A stretch of DNA of 64,000 nt, from positions 496,001-560,000 of the forward strand of contig NZ_AUMP01000001.1 in assembly GCF_000430745.1 (NCBI RefSeq), in the 5' to 3' direction. A program made the translations under genes and the position numbers. Under the pieces are notes generated by a model that had not been told where the DNA came from, ran no database searches, and saw only the letters and a program-made list of their open reading frames with translations. Source of the stretch: Fictibacillus gelatini DSM 15865. GTDB lineage: Bacteria > Bacillota > Bacilli > Bacillales > Fictibacillaceae. Shown in pieces: positions 1 to 7,708 of the stretch (position 1 is the stretch's first letter; the number at the start of each line of letters is the position of its first letter).

Positions 1-2
1 TT

Positions 3-869
3 TTCATGATTCCTTTTTTATGGCTCATTGTCAGGATGCGTGGGAACTTGCGGCCATTATTTTTGGAAATGCGAAAACGGCCCATGCCCTGGATCATATG
101 GAGCTTTGTCGGATTCGTTTTATTTTATGCCCCGATTACGTACGCCGCGGCATTTAGCCCTGGATGGCTCACAGCAGGAACGTGGCAATTTACAATCATT
201 GCAGGGTCTCTGATCGTCCCGTTTTTTTACGAGACGATCCACACGTCAAATGGCACGGTAAAGGTCAGGCAGAGAATCCCTTTAAAAGGGCTGTCGCTTT
301 CCTTTATTATTGTTGCTGGAGTAGTTCTTATTCAATTCCAACACGCCGAAAAGCTGGATCTTACAACGGTTTTCTTAAGTGTCGTTCCGGTCGTTATCGC
401 ATCTTTTGCCTATCCGCTCGGAAACCGGAAGATGATGGAAATTTGCGGCGGGCGGCTTGATCCCTTTCAGCGCGTGCTTGGAATGACGCTGGCAAGCTTG
501 CCATTCTGGTTATTGCTATCTTTGTATGGCCTGCTAAAAGAAGGTCCGCCAACCGCCATGCAAACGACGCAATCCTTTTTAGTCGCCATTTGTTCGGGCA
601 TTATCGCTACCGTCTTATTTTTTCTGGCGACAGACATGGTTCGCAACGATCCGCATCAACTTGCAGCCGTTGAAGCAACTCAATCAGGAGAAGTGCTTTT
701 CACTCTTCTTGGAGAAATACTTTTTTTACATGGAGCGATGCCTTCCATTCTTTCTTATATTGGGATTGCCCTCATTATCATAGGCATGATTCTTCATAGC
801 TTGTTTACTCATCAAGCGCAGCCTGCCTCTTGCCAAAACGAATCGAAAGAAGCAGCCACTCTCAAATGA
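3..869 (+). CDS. EmrE-type multidrug efflux transporter (DMT superfamily), 5' end missing
   Basis: The reading frame is open to the left edge of the window, so the gene begins upstream. Aligned with the complete paralogue at 46361-47326, about 45 N-terminal residues are absent, and the ATG at position 6 is an internal methionine. The visible part has eight or nine hydrophobic segments. It shares the stretches GNRKMME, AAVE.TQSGE and FFLATDM with the paralogue, which places both in the putative multidrug-resistance efflux (EmrE, PF13536-like) branch of the DMT transporters. The substrate cannot be read from sequence. A hairpin terminator overlaps the stop codon. The paralogue is divergent from an XRE-cupin regulator, so a similar regulator may lie just outside this window. 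Confidence 0.75.
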   Translation, partial: FMIPFLWLIVRMRGNLRPLFLEMRKRPMPWIIWSFVGFVLFYAPITYAAAFSPGWLTAGTWQFTIIAGSLIVPFFYETIHTSNGTVKVRQRIPLKGLSLSFIIVAGVVLIQFQHAEKLDLTTVFLSVVPVVIASFAYPLGNRKMMEICGGRLDPFQRVLGMTLASLPFWLLLSLYGLLKEGPPTAMQTTQSFLVAICSGIIATVLFFLATDMVRNDPHQLAAVEATQSGEVLFTLLGEILFLHGAMPSILSYIGIALIIIGMILHSLFTHQAQPASCQNESKEAATLK

Positions 870-888
870 CAGCGGCTGCTTTCTTTAT
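850..888 (+). terminator. Rho-independent terminator of the efflux gene
   Basis: An 8-bp stem (850-857 with 874-881, AAGCAGCC/GGCTGCTT) is followed by a T-rich run. The stem encloses the stop codon of the upstream gene. It also separates this gene from the convergent small gene at 885-1115. Confidence 0.7.
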
Positions 889-1115
889 TCCAATTCTTTT
901 TCATATGTCAATTCCTCGAGATGATGCATGAAATCACAATAACATTCTGGTTTAAATTCTCCAGGTGCCCAATTTTCTACTATCCATTCCGACATGTCCG
1001 GGCTGCTATTTGGAATCGTTCCCATATTTTCACGATTCATTACCGCTTGCAATATCTTTTCATAATGAACTTCATTCCAGAAAAAATCATCGAATGCATG
1101 TGCTGAAAATCTCAT
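885..1115 (-). CDS. Hypothetical 76-residue protein
   Basis: I do not recognise this protein. The start is well supported: GGAGG lies seven bases before the ATG on the minus strand. The product is acidic and aromatic, with no signal peptide or membrane segment. It contains a cluster around residues 56-65 with two histidines and two cysteines (ECYCDFMHH), which could bind metal, but no family assignment follows from that. It is convergent with the efflux gene and divergent from the small gene at 1256. Confidence 0.6.
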   Translation of the reverse strand: MRFSAHAFDDFFWNEVHYEKILQAVMNRENMGTIPNSSPDMSEWIVENWAPGEFKPECYCDFMHHLEELTYEKELE

Positions 1116-1255
1116 GTCATCGCCTCCTAAAAAGCTACCTTTGCTTACTCAAGTATTTCCCTCTTTCCATTTGAATATGTCCCGATATTCTTAAATTCAT
1201 GTGCATAAATGGCAAACATTTGGCCAGTCTATAGTTTAAAGCGAGGCGATGATCA

Positions 1256-1465
1256 ATGGACGAAATAAAAAAGAGAACGAGAAATCTGCAAACGAATACC
1301 CCGACTAAAGAAGAAATTACGATCTCATCGAACATTCATTCACAGCAACCATATGATTCCGATGATTTTTATCCAGGGGATTCTGTCAATGAATATAAGA
1401 AAATCGAGCGTGTGAACGAATTTTTAAATGAAGCCGAAATTAGCCAACAAAATAACAACCTGTAG
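1256..1465 (+). CDS. Hypothetical 69-residue hydrophilic protein
   Basis: A GAGG Shine-Dalgarno lies about eight bases before the ATG. The product is highly polar, rich in Asn, Gln, Asp and Glu, lacks Cys and Trp, and has no membrane segment, so much of it is probably disordered. It resembles the many small uncharacterised proteins of spore formers, but no family is recognised. It is convergent with spoIIP. Confidence 0.5.
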   Translation: MDEIKKRTRNLQTNTPTKEEITISSNIHSQQPYDSDDFYPGDSVNEYKKIERVNEFLNEAEISQQNNNL

Positions 1466-1493
1466 GGAAAGTACAAACGTCCGGCTTTTCTTT

Positions 1494-1534
1494 TCAAAAA
1501 AATAACTGACAGGCTTGAGGCCATGTCAGTTATT
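1494..1534 (-). terminator. Terminator of spoIIP
   Basis: An 11-bp perfect stem (1501-1511 with 1524-1534) overlaps the spoIIP stop codon and is followed on the minus strand by seven T residues. Confidence 0.85.
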
Positions 1535-2671
1535 TACCTTTTCCGCCTGCCAATAATAATCGCTTAGCGCATCACTAAGGGCGACGACAGAGCGGTACAA
1601 TTCATCCATTGTATTGTCAATCCCGCCGATTTCCACTAAAATGGCATGATCCGCAAGGTCCTGGTTGTATACTCCATTCCCCATCGTTTTATATTTGACG
1701 ACGACGCCGCGGCAAAGCCCCGGATATTTTTTATTTAAATGATCAAATAACGCTTTTCCAAATGCCTGGCTTTTGGCTGCATTCTTTTGTTCTCCGCCAA
1801 CAATAAAAGCCAGTCTCGCATACGATTTACCATTGATGACCTTCCGTGTGACATTCCCTCCCGCTGAATCTCTATGAACGTCAATGATGAAATTTAAATT
1901 CCGATTTTGTCCCATCGCCTCCTGGACGATTTTCCTTGAAGCATCATACGATTGATAGTAGGACCAGCCCTTTTTATTTAAAAAGGCATTCATGTCTGTC
2001 GTGTCATGCTCCGTGCCGATGCCTCTTTTTTCAAGTTCGTCGCTCAACATTTTGCCGATCGCAATCATATTCGCTTTATTGTTCGTGCTTCGTGGGTCTT
2101 TAAGATTTTTTCCGCCTTTTAGTAAAGGGGCATACGATTCCGTACTATGCGATTGATAGATGAAAACGACTTTCTTCCCATTCGTCGTATGTTTCGGCGC
2201 GGGTGCAGGTTCTTGTTCATCGATTTTTAAATTTTCTTCATTAATGTCTTCGTTTCTTTTTAATATTTTCATCGGAGGTGCTGAGTCTTCTGGCAAATTC
2301 GTGAAATCCGTTCCTTCCCCGGCGACAACAATTTCCGTATCGTATAGTGAAAACCCCGGAAGCTCCCGCCCTAAAAGACTGCGAATATCTCCCGGCCTGA
2401 CGTTTGTCGCTAATTCAAAAAGAACGGATGACAGCCCGGGAGGCTTAGACTCTACTGGCAGTACTTGTGTTAAATATGGAATTTCAGTCCCCATAAAATG
2501 AACAAAACTCTCTACTTTAAAATGGCTAAACCACTTATTGACCAATGTAGAGTTCATGCTGTCTTTTAACGAAGACAAGACTTTAATGCCGCCGAAAAAC
2601 AGTACGAAAAGAACTAGAATCAAGACGATTCCTAAGCTTGTCCGATTTCTTATCCTTCGCTTCATGATCAT
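1526..2671 (-). CDS. spoIIP: Stage II sporulation protein P (SpoIIP family)
   Basis: SpoIIP is the cell-wall amidase/endopeptidase of the DMP complex (SpoIID, SpoIIM, SpoIIP), which drives septal peptidoglycan thinning and engulfment of the forespore. The 381-residue protein has an N-terminal membrane anchor (about residues 12-33), a linker, and a catalytic domain from about 165. Candidate zinc and catalytic residues are His175 (QSHSTESY), His266 (DVHRDSAGG) and Glu347 (LVEIGG). Length is close to the B. subtilis protein (about 400). AGAAAGGATG precedes the ATG. In B. subtilis spoIIP follows gpr; here gpr is absent and the gene stands alone with its own terminator, so this could be a second, paralogous SpoIIP. 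Confidence 0.88.
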   Translation of the reverse strand: MIMKRRIRNRTSLGIVLILVLFVLFFGGIKVLSSLKDSMNSTLVNKWFSHFKVESFVHFMGTEIPYLTQVLPVESKPPGLSSVLFELATNVRPGDIRSLLGRELPGFSLYDTEIVVAGEGTDFTNLPEDSAPPMKILKRNEDINEENLKIDEQEPAPAPKHTTNGKKVVFIYQSHSTESYAPLLKGGKNLKDPRSTNNKANMIAIGKMLSDELEKRGIGTEHDTTDMNAFLNKKGWSYYQSYDASRKIVQEAMGQNRNLNFIIDVHRDSAGGNVTRKVINGKSYARLAFIVGGEQKNAAKSQAFGKALFDHLNKKYPGLCRGVVVKYKTMGNGVYNQDLADHAILVEIGGIDNTMDELYRSVVALSDALSDYYWQAEKVNN

Positions 2672-2759
2672 TTCTCAACATCCTTTCTAGTAAATACTTA
2701 TGAAAGAAAAACTAGATTTAGAATGTTGAAAAATGCAAAGTTGCAAAAGCAATTTTGTA

Positions 2760-2821
2760 GGGCATCGCCTTCGTCGATGCCCTTACAATAAGAGAAAGCC
2801 CTGCTAACAGGGCTTTCTCTT
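2760..2821 (-). terminator. Double hairpin after the LCP gene
   Basis: A 14-bp perfect stem with a 4-base loop (2790-2803 with 2808-2821) starts at the LCP stop codon. A second GC-rich hairpin follows at 2760-2782 (GGGCATCG/CGATGCCC). The first is the probable terminator, although its T-tail is weak (TTATTGTAA). The second looks like a small REP-type palindrome. Confidence 0.6.
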
Positions 2822-3851
2822 ATTGATTAATTTCAAGAATTTCTTTTAAGCGGTTGCTAATTTTTTGAACTTCTTCTTGCTTCGGTACAAAATAATATGT
2901 CCGTCCCGGACCGGTAGCTGGAAGATACACATCTGTTTCCGGACTATGGGTAAAAACAAAATGTTCCATATGTTTTCCATCTTTAATCGAACTGTAGAAA
3001 TTTCGCATGCCGAACATTTCTTTCAAGGTTATGTTGGTCGTAATGTTGTTGCCAACAGTGTCGAGAAGATCGGTTGCTTTTGTCACAGTCGTAACCGACA
3101 ACGCCTTATCGGCAAGTGCCTGCAAAATTTGTTGCTGGCGTTTTTGGCGGCCGAAATCCCCTTCTGGATCTGTTTTTCGCATTTGAACGTACGTCAATGC
3201 TTCTGCTCCGTTCATATGTCTCGTTTCACCCGGTATAAATGTATAGGTTTTCCCACCGACCGCCTTCATCGAACGTTGCGTAATCGGCTTTGCCACTTTT
3301 ACTTTCACTGTTACACCGCCTAAATCATCAACAACTTCTTTAAACGCTTTAAAATTGACTGTGGCATAATAATCAATCGGGACATCAAGGAACTTCTCGA
3401 CCGCTTCCATACTCGCTTCGACGGCTGCCTTTTGTCCGCCTTTTTTATTACCATAACTGTAAGCATGCGTAATTTTGCTCTCTTGATTAATAACCGGCAA
3501 AAATGTTCGTGTATCACGCGGGATACTAAGAATTGCCGTTTCTTTCGTTTTTGGATTTAACGTGATAAGCATCATCGAATCCGAATGCGGAGGCTCATCC
3601 CCGCTATATTTTTCAATTCCAAGAAGAAGAATCGTTACCGGGTTTTCACCTAATGTAACTTTTTCCGTCCGTAAATCGGATTTGCGTGATAATCCATGGT
3701 ATGTTTTATCGGCCGCGGATTTTACTTTGTATGCTAAATATCCGGCATACGAAGCCGCTCCAACAAAACAAAATAATATAACAACAAGAAGAAGACGAAG
3801 AAAGCGGTTCTTTTTCTTCTTTTTCTTTACCCTCGTTCGCGGTTCATTCAT
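2820..3851 (-). CDS. LytR-CpsA-Psr family cell-wall glycopolymer ligase
   Basis: LCP enzymes transfer undecaprenyl-linked glycopolymers such as wall teichoic acid onto peptidoglycan outside the membrane (TagT/U/V in B. subtilis). This 343-residue protein starts with a very basic cytoplasmic tail (six consecutive Lys after residue 8), then a membrane anchor at about 17-40. The LCP domain spans about 88-240. It shows Asp91 in HSDSMMLITL and the Arg112-Asp113-Arg115 motif in SIPRDTR, which binds the pyrophosphate of the lipid donor. GAGGAG lies eight bases before the ATG. It is monocistronic, ending in a strong hairpin. Which paralogue it is cannot be decided. Confidence 0.85.
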   Translation of the reverse strand: MNEPRTRVKKKKKKNRFLRLLLVVILFCFVGAASYAGYLAYKVKSAADKTYHGLSRKSDLRTEKVTLGENPVTILLLGIEKYSGDEPPHSDSMMLITLNPKTKETAILSIPRDTRTFLPVINQESKITHAYSYGNKKGGQKAAVEASMEAVEKFLDVPIDYYATVNFKAFKEVVDDLGGVTVKVKVAKPITQRSMKAVGGKTYTFIPGETRHMNGAEALTYVQMRKTDPEGDFGRQKRQQQILQALADKALSVTTVTKATDLLDTVGNNITTNITLKEMFGMRNFYSSIKDGKHMEHFVFTHSPETDVYLPATGPGRTYYFVPKQEEVQKISNRLKEILEINQ

Positions 3852-4243
3852 TTACATTGCTCCTCGTAATAAGTTAAAAAGATTGTCGTGATCTCACGAA
3901 TTACATCAAAAAATGTTAATTGACTTCATTAGTTTATCGTATTTTTAAATATTAAACAATTATAAACTGAAGATCCTTTTTACTTCATTTGTACTTTATA
4001 GTTTTCACGATTTTCATATCGTTCATGAATGCTATAAATCAAAGATTGCTTTGTTAAAATTCCCCTGCTTGCATTGTGGGAAATTTATAAAGCTGTTTTC
4101 ATCGTTTACTTGACTCCATTATAGTTTTCGTTTGTTACAGCAGTTTGACAATGAACGTATTGACTTTAAGGTTTTTATTGGAAAAACAGTATTAGTGGGT
4201 ACTATAATGAACACAAAAGATTCTAAGCTGAGGAGAATTTGGC
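3852..4243. other. 392-bp AT-rich intergenic region with a possible promoter
   Basis: No reading frame or RNA fold stands out. A TATAAT at 4203-4208, preceded at 19-bp spacing by TTGGAA, is a possible but weak sigma-A promoter for the gene at 4244. Confidence 0.35.
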
Positions 4244-4606
4244 ATGGGGAGAATCATTCGGTTTGATGAAAAAGAACTTACGCTGAAATTAACAGGATTT
4301 ACGAGCATCGCCGCCTTAAAACGCGAAGTGAAAATTCCATATCCGGCAATTAAAAGCGCCATTATCGATACGTTTAAAGCGCCCTTTTGGATGCTTCGAA
4401 TGCCTGGAACATGCATCCCGCCATATCTATATGAAGGCAGCTTTCGGTACGAAAATAAATGGTATTTTCTTTCCTATGAGCATAAAGGGCCCCATGTCAT
4501 TCTTGAATTGGCCGGCCATGAACGTTATCACTATGTCATTTTTGAGATCGACCAACCGGAAGAAGTAGTAGCTGAAATTCGAAAGCATATTCAATATGCT
4601 TACTAG
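4244..4606 (+). CDS. Hypothetical PH-like domain protein
   Basis: A 120-residue cytoplasmic protein with an AGGAG Shine-Dalgarno. Alternating short hydrophobic and charged segments (FDEKELTLKLTGFTSIAALKREVKIPY) and a strand-rich C-terminal half ending in a helix (EEVVAEIRKHIQYAY) look like a small bacterial pleckstrin-homology-like barrel. That fold is an inference from the strand pattern. No catalytic motif or partner gene is visible. It is monocistronic, flanked by a candidate promoter and a bidirectional terminator shared with the convergent rarD. Confidence 0.6.
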   Translation: MGRIIRFDEKELTLKLTGFTSIAALKREVKIPYPAIKSAIIDTFKAPFWMLRMPGTCIPPYLYEGSFRYENKWYFLSYEHKGPHVILELAGHERYHYVIFEIDQPEEVVAEIRKHIQYAY

Positions 4607-4661
4607 ATGAATAAAATTTTTTGCAGACGAATAAACAGTAACACGTTCATTGAAAACGAGT

Positions 4662-4698
4662 AAAAGCTGCATTTTACAATAGAAAATGCAGCTTTTTG
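4662..4698. terminator. Bidirectional terminator
   Basis: A 14-bp perfect stem (4662-4675 with 4683-4696) with A/T flanks can serve both the gene at 4244 and rarD on the opposite strand. Confidence 0.85.
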
Positions 4699-4714
4699 CC
4701 CTATCTCTAACGTA

Positions 4715-5650
4715 TTAAGACCGTGCTTCGAAGGAAGACTTTCTTTTCGGGAATAAATGAGCCATGAATTTTGCCCTTGAAAGCGAAAAAAGGATAAGCG
4801 CCAGCCAGATGAAAAGGAACGATACGAATTGGACTTTTGAAAACCTTTCATTAAAGACGAAAATGCCCAGGAACAGCATAATGGTCGGGGCGATATATTG
4901 AAGAAATCCAACCATCGCAAGCGTAATCCGCTTTGCTCCTTCGGCAAAACATAATAATGGCAGTGCTGTTGCCACTCCCGCCCCTGCGAGCAGAAACGAA
5001 ACAGAAGGAGCATCTGCCATAAAAGCGCCGGTTCCTTTGACCTGGACATAGAGTAAAAAAATAAAGGCGAAAGGGACTACGAACATCGTTTCAAAGGTTA
5101 GGCCAATAACAGAGTCAAATGGGGCCAGCTTCTTCGTTAATCCATATAACCCAAAGCTTAATGCCAGCGAAAGCGCCACCCATGGAACATGCCCGTATTG
5201 GATCGTTAAAATCGCTACCCCGATGAAAGCTAAGAAAAAGGAAATGATTTGCCAGCGGTTGAGCTTTTCCTTTAACACAAAAACTCCTAACAGAACAACT
5301 ATAAGCGGATTGATATAGTAACCTAAACTCGTTTCAATGACGCGATTGGTATTGACCGCCCAAATGTAAATAAACCAGTTCGCACTGATTAAGAGAGAAG
5401 AGGCGAATACGGATAAGAAGATCGGCCAGGAACGAAATAATCGCTTTAAGCTAGTACTCAATTGGCCTGTTCTCCGTGAAATCAATAAGACAAGAATCAT
5501 GAACAGAAAGCACCAGATAATGCGATGGGCAAGAATTTCATGTGCTGAAACGCCCTTGACCGCTTTCCAGTATAATGGCAGGAATCCCCATAATACGTAA
5601 GAAGCTGCGGCATACCCTATTCCCCACGAATCATTCTCTCGATTTTTCAT
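4715..5650 (-). CDS. rarD: EamA-family permease RarD
   Basis: A ten-helix DMT-superfamily transporter of the RarD type (SYVLWGFLPLYWKAV, AHRIIWCF, NWFIYIWAVN and ETSLGYYINPL are characteristic stretches). Substrates of RarD are not established. An in-frame GTG exists at 5659, but GAGG sits eight bases before the ATG at 5650, so that start is preferred (311 residues). The gene lies 15 bases downstream of the FMN reductase gene on the same strand and is probably co-transcribed with it. Confidence 0.8.
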   Translation of the reverse strand: MKNRENDSWGIGYAAASYVLWGFLPLYWKAVKGVSAHEILAHRIIWCFLFMILVLLISRRTGQLSTSLKRLFRSWPIFLSVFASSLLISANWFIYIWAVNTNRVIETSLGYYINPLIVVLLGVFVLKEKLNRWQIISFFLAFIGVAILTIQYGHVPWVALSLALSFGLYGLTKKLAPFDSVIGLTFETMFVVPFAFIFLLYVQVKGTGAFMADAPSVSFLLAGAGVATALPLLCFAEGAKRITLAMVGFLQYIAPTIMLFLGIFVFNERFSKVQFVSFLFIWLALILFSLSRAKFMAHLFPKRKSSFEARS

Positions 5651-5665
5651 TCGTTCCACCTCTAT

Positions 5666-6205
5666 CTACTTTTTATGTTTCAAAACTTTATTTAAAAATC
5701 GCGCTTTATGAAGAGCTTCATGATCAGTCATAATGTCTCCCGGCTTATTCCCTTCTCCGATAATATAATCTTCAAACGAAGCTCCGACGAAATCAAAAAT
5801 ATATTGAAACTGCATGATGAGAGGTAATGCTTTTCGTTTTGGATCATCCCCTCCTACGATGACGACATACATCTTTTTGTTTTTCATTCGTTCAGCGAAC
5901 CGCAAATCCGGATCGCGCAAACTTTCAGACCATCGATCGATAAAGTTTTTCATCGTGCCGCTCATTCCATACCAGTAAAGTGGTGTGGCAAATACAATCG
6001 TGTCGTGTTCCAACATTTTTTTGGCAATTTCTTCATATTCATCATGCCGTTGCGGAAATCCTTCTGGATCGTGCCGTTTATCTACGATCGGAAGAATATT
6101 TTTCTCCCGCAAGTAAATCCGTTCTGCTTCTATCCCTTCTAGCAACAGATTGATGATAGATTCTGTATTGCCGTTTTCTCGTGAACTGCCATGTAGTACA
6201 AACAT
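5666..6205 (-). CDS. NAD(P)H-dependent FMN reductase / flavodoxin-like oxidoreductase (YwqN-like)
   Basis: The fold is flavodoxin-like. The N-terminal phosphate loop HGSSRENGNTE binds FMN, ATPLYWYGMSG (residues near 75-85) is the second FMN loop, and FIDRW follows, all typical of NADPH-dependent FMN reductases and iron-sulfur-flavoprotein relatives. The reading frame extends upstream, but GGAGG seven bases before the ATG at 6205 fixes the start, giving 179 residues. It is divergent from a LysR gene. B. subtilis has the same arrangement (ywqM LysR beside ywqN), so the regulator probably controls it. The physiological substrate is unknown. Confidence 0.78.
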   Translation of the reverse strand: MFVLHGSSRENGNTESIINLLLEGIEAERIYLREKNILPIVDKRHDPEGFPQRHDEYEEIAKKMLEHDTIVFATPLYWYGMSGTMKNFIDRWSESLRDPDLRFAERMKNKKMYVVIVGGDDPKRKALPLIMQFQYIFDFVGASFEDYIIGEGNKPGDIMTDHEALHKARFLNKVLKHKK

Positions 6206-6290
6206 GTTTAAATCCTCCATCTGCTCATTTAATGATTGTTTACTGTTTCCTATAAATGTATCATACAAGTAGATCCATAATCAGTACAGA

Positions 6291-6314
6291 CGATTATTCC
6301 GATGATTATAATCG
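6291..6314. promoter_or_regulatory. Candidate LysR-type operator
   Basis: Perfect 7-bp inverted half-sites CGATTAT and ATAATCG are separated by 10 bp. They lie between the divergent FMN reductase and LysR genes, 31 bp before the LysR start. The element contains the T-N11-A pattern typical of LysR-family boxes. Confidence 0.6.
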
Positions 6315-6344
6315 AAAATGCCGATAAAAGGAGAGGTAACATAG

Positions 6345-7235
6345 ATGGAATATAAACAATTGATAACGTTTCGGACGGCAGCGGAAAAGTTAAATTTCAC
6401 CCGTACCGCCGAAGCTCTAAACTTTGCCCAATCAAGCGTGACCGCGCAAATCCAATCGCTTGAGACGGAACTCGGCGTCCAATTATTCGAACGGCTTGGC
6501 AAGCGGCTCATTTTGACTGAAGCTGGCCGGCAATTAAAAATTTATGCCAATAAAATCATTTCATTAACTGAAGAAGCAAAAACAGCCGTAGCCGGTGAAA
6601 AAGAGCCAACCGGCAAACTTGTTATCGGTGCGCCGGAAAGCCAATGCACGTATCGGCTGCCATCCGTATTAGCGAAATTCCGGGAACGATATCCGAAGGT
6701 TCAACTTAGTTTCCATCCCGGAACCTCTGACCAGGAAGTGATGTTTCAGCTGGCCGAAGGAGTGCTCGATGTTGCCGTTTTAATGGATATACCTGGCGCC
6801 TCCGAACATATAATTGTCGAACCACTTGTAAAAGAATCCATTAAAATCGTGACCCATCCGGAACACTCGTTAACCGATAAAGAATCTGTCATGCCATTTG
6901 ATTTGCAAGGCGAGCCTCTCTTGCTTACCGGATGCGGCTGCAGTTACCGCCGGATTTTTGAGGACTCTCTATCTTCGGTCGGTGTTCAGCCTTCGAACAT
7001 TATCGAATTTGCTAGCATTGAAGCAATTAAACAGTGTGTGATAGCCGGACTCGGAATTGCGGTTCTTCCCGCAATTGCGATTCAAAAAGATATTGAACAA
7101 GGACGCATGAAAGAACTTGCCTGGGGAGGCTGCGGGTTTTCGATTTACACGTATCTGGCCTGGCACAAGGATAAATGGATTTCGCCCGCTTTGAAAGCAT
7201 TTATTGATGTGACAAGAGAAGTATTGAAAGGATAG
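6345..7235 (+). CDS. LysR-family transcriptional regulator (YwqM-like)
   Basis: A 296-residue regulator. The winged helix-turn-helix occupies residues 1-60 (FTRTAEALNFAQSSVTAQIQ, then LGVQLFERLGKRLILTEAG). The periplasmic-binding-like effector domain follows from about 90. There is an unusual Cys-rich patch in the effector domain (GCGCSYRRIFEDS, about residues 191-203) and another Cys at about 264, which might sense redox state or a thiol ligand; that is inference. AGGAG precedes the ATG. Its divergent partner is a flavin reductase, consistent with redox or electrophile control. Confidence 0.85.
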   Translation: MEYKQLITFRTAAEKLNFTRTAEALNFAQSSVTAQIQSLETELGVQLFERLGKRLILTEAGRQLKIYANKIISLTEEAKTAVAGEKEPTGKLVIGAPESQCTYRLPSVLAKFRERYPKVQLSFHPGTSDQEVMFQLAEGVLDVAVLMDIPGASEHIIVEPLVKESIKIVTHPEHSLTDKESVMPFDLQGEPLLLTGCGCSYRRIFEDSLSSVGVQPSNIIEFASIEAIKQCVIAGLGIAVLPAIAIQKDIEQGRMKELAWGGCGFSIYTYLAWHKDKWISPALKAFIDVTREVLKG

Positions 7236-7297
7236 AGATCATATAAAATTAAACGATTGAATTGATGGTCTGTCCTAAACGCTTATCAAGCAATTCT

Positions 7298-7305
7298 CAT
7301 AAACT
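7298..7305 (+). promoter_or_regulatory. Possible SigE/SigK-type -10 element
   Basis: CATAAACT fits the CATAnnnT -10 of mother-cell sigma factors. An AAAC lies 17 bp upstream, and the site is about 40 bp before the start of the Gly/Tyr-rich gene at 7346. The match is short, so the call is tentative. Confidence 0.3.
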
Positions 7306-7345
7306 AGTAGTAAACGGCGAAAACATGTAGAAAGGAGAAAAATTT

Positions 7346-7630
7346 ATGGGTTTTTTTAAAAAACCTGATAAACGTCAAATGTTTGCCGGGTACCCCGCCT
7401 ATATGATGCCCGTCTACCCGGTCGTTCCAGCCGCCTACGGATACGGTTATGGATTTAGATATGGCCCCGGAGGATATTTTGGCAAATACAAATACTGGAC
7501 CCGGGGTGGAGGGTGGTTCTGGTGGGCGATCATTGTCGTCCTGTTTATTCTTCTTATTATAGTCGGTTATGTCTGCTGGAACGGATTTTGTTGGATCGGA
7601 GACTGGGGAGGAGTCGACGGCCGCTGTTAA
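7346..7630 (+). CDS. Small Gly/Tyr/Trp-rich membrane protein
   Basis: 94 residues, strong AGAAAGGAG ribosome site. Layout: basic N-terminus, a Pro/Tyr/Met stretch (YPAYMMPVYPVVPAAYGYGYG), a Gly/Tyr-rich part, one membrane helix at about 57-74, then a Cys/Trp-rich tail (CWNGFCWIGDW). Composition recalls small spore-coat or spore-surface proteins, and a possible mother-cell sigma -10 lies upstream, but no family is recognised. It is monocistronic. Confidence 0.6.
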   Translation: MGFFKKPDKRQMFAGYPAYMMPVYPVVPAAYGYGYGFRYGPGGYFGKYKYWTRGGGWFWWAIIVVLFILLIIVGYVCWNGFCWIGDWGGVDGRC

Positions 7631-7669
7631 AAACACCATCATGAAACGATTAAAGAAGCTCTTTGAATG

Positions 7670-7703
7670 AAAAAACGGCTCATCCTTTAATGGATGAGCC
7701 GCT
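7670..7703. terminator. Bidirectional terminator
   Basis: A 10-bp perfect stem (7676-7685 with 7692-7701). On the minus strand it is followed by six Ts and terminates glyQS. Confidence 0.85.
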
Positions 7704-7708
7704 TTCGC

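Noticed and set aside
4624-4634. Single CAGACGAATAA, similar to the array A unit; another near 40259-40268
   Set aside because: Isolated copies of a 10-bp word are not far from chance in 64 kb and have no phased neighbours.
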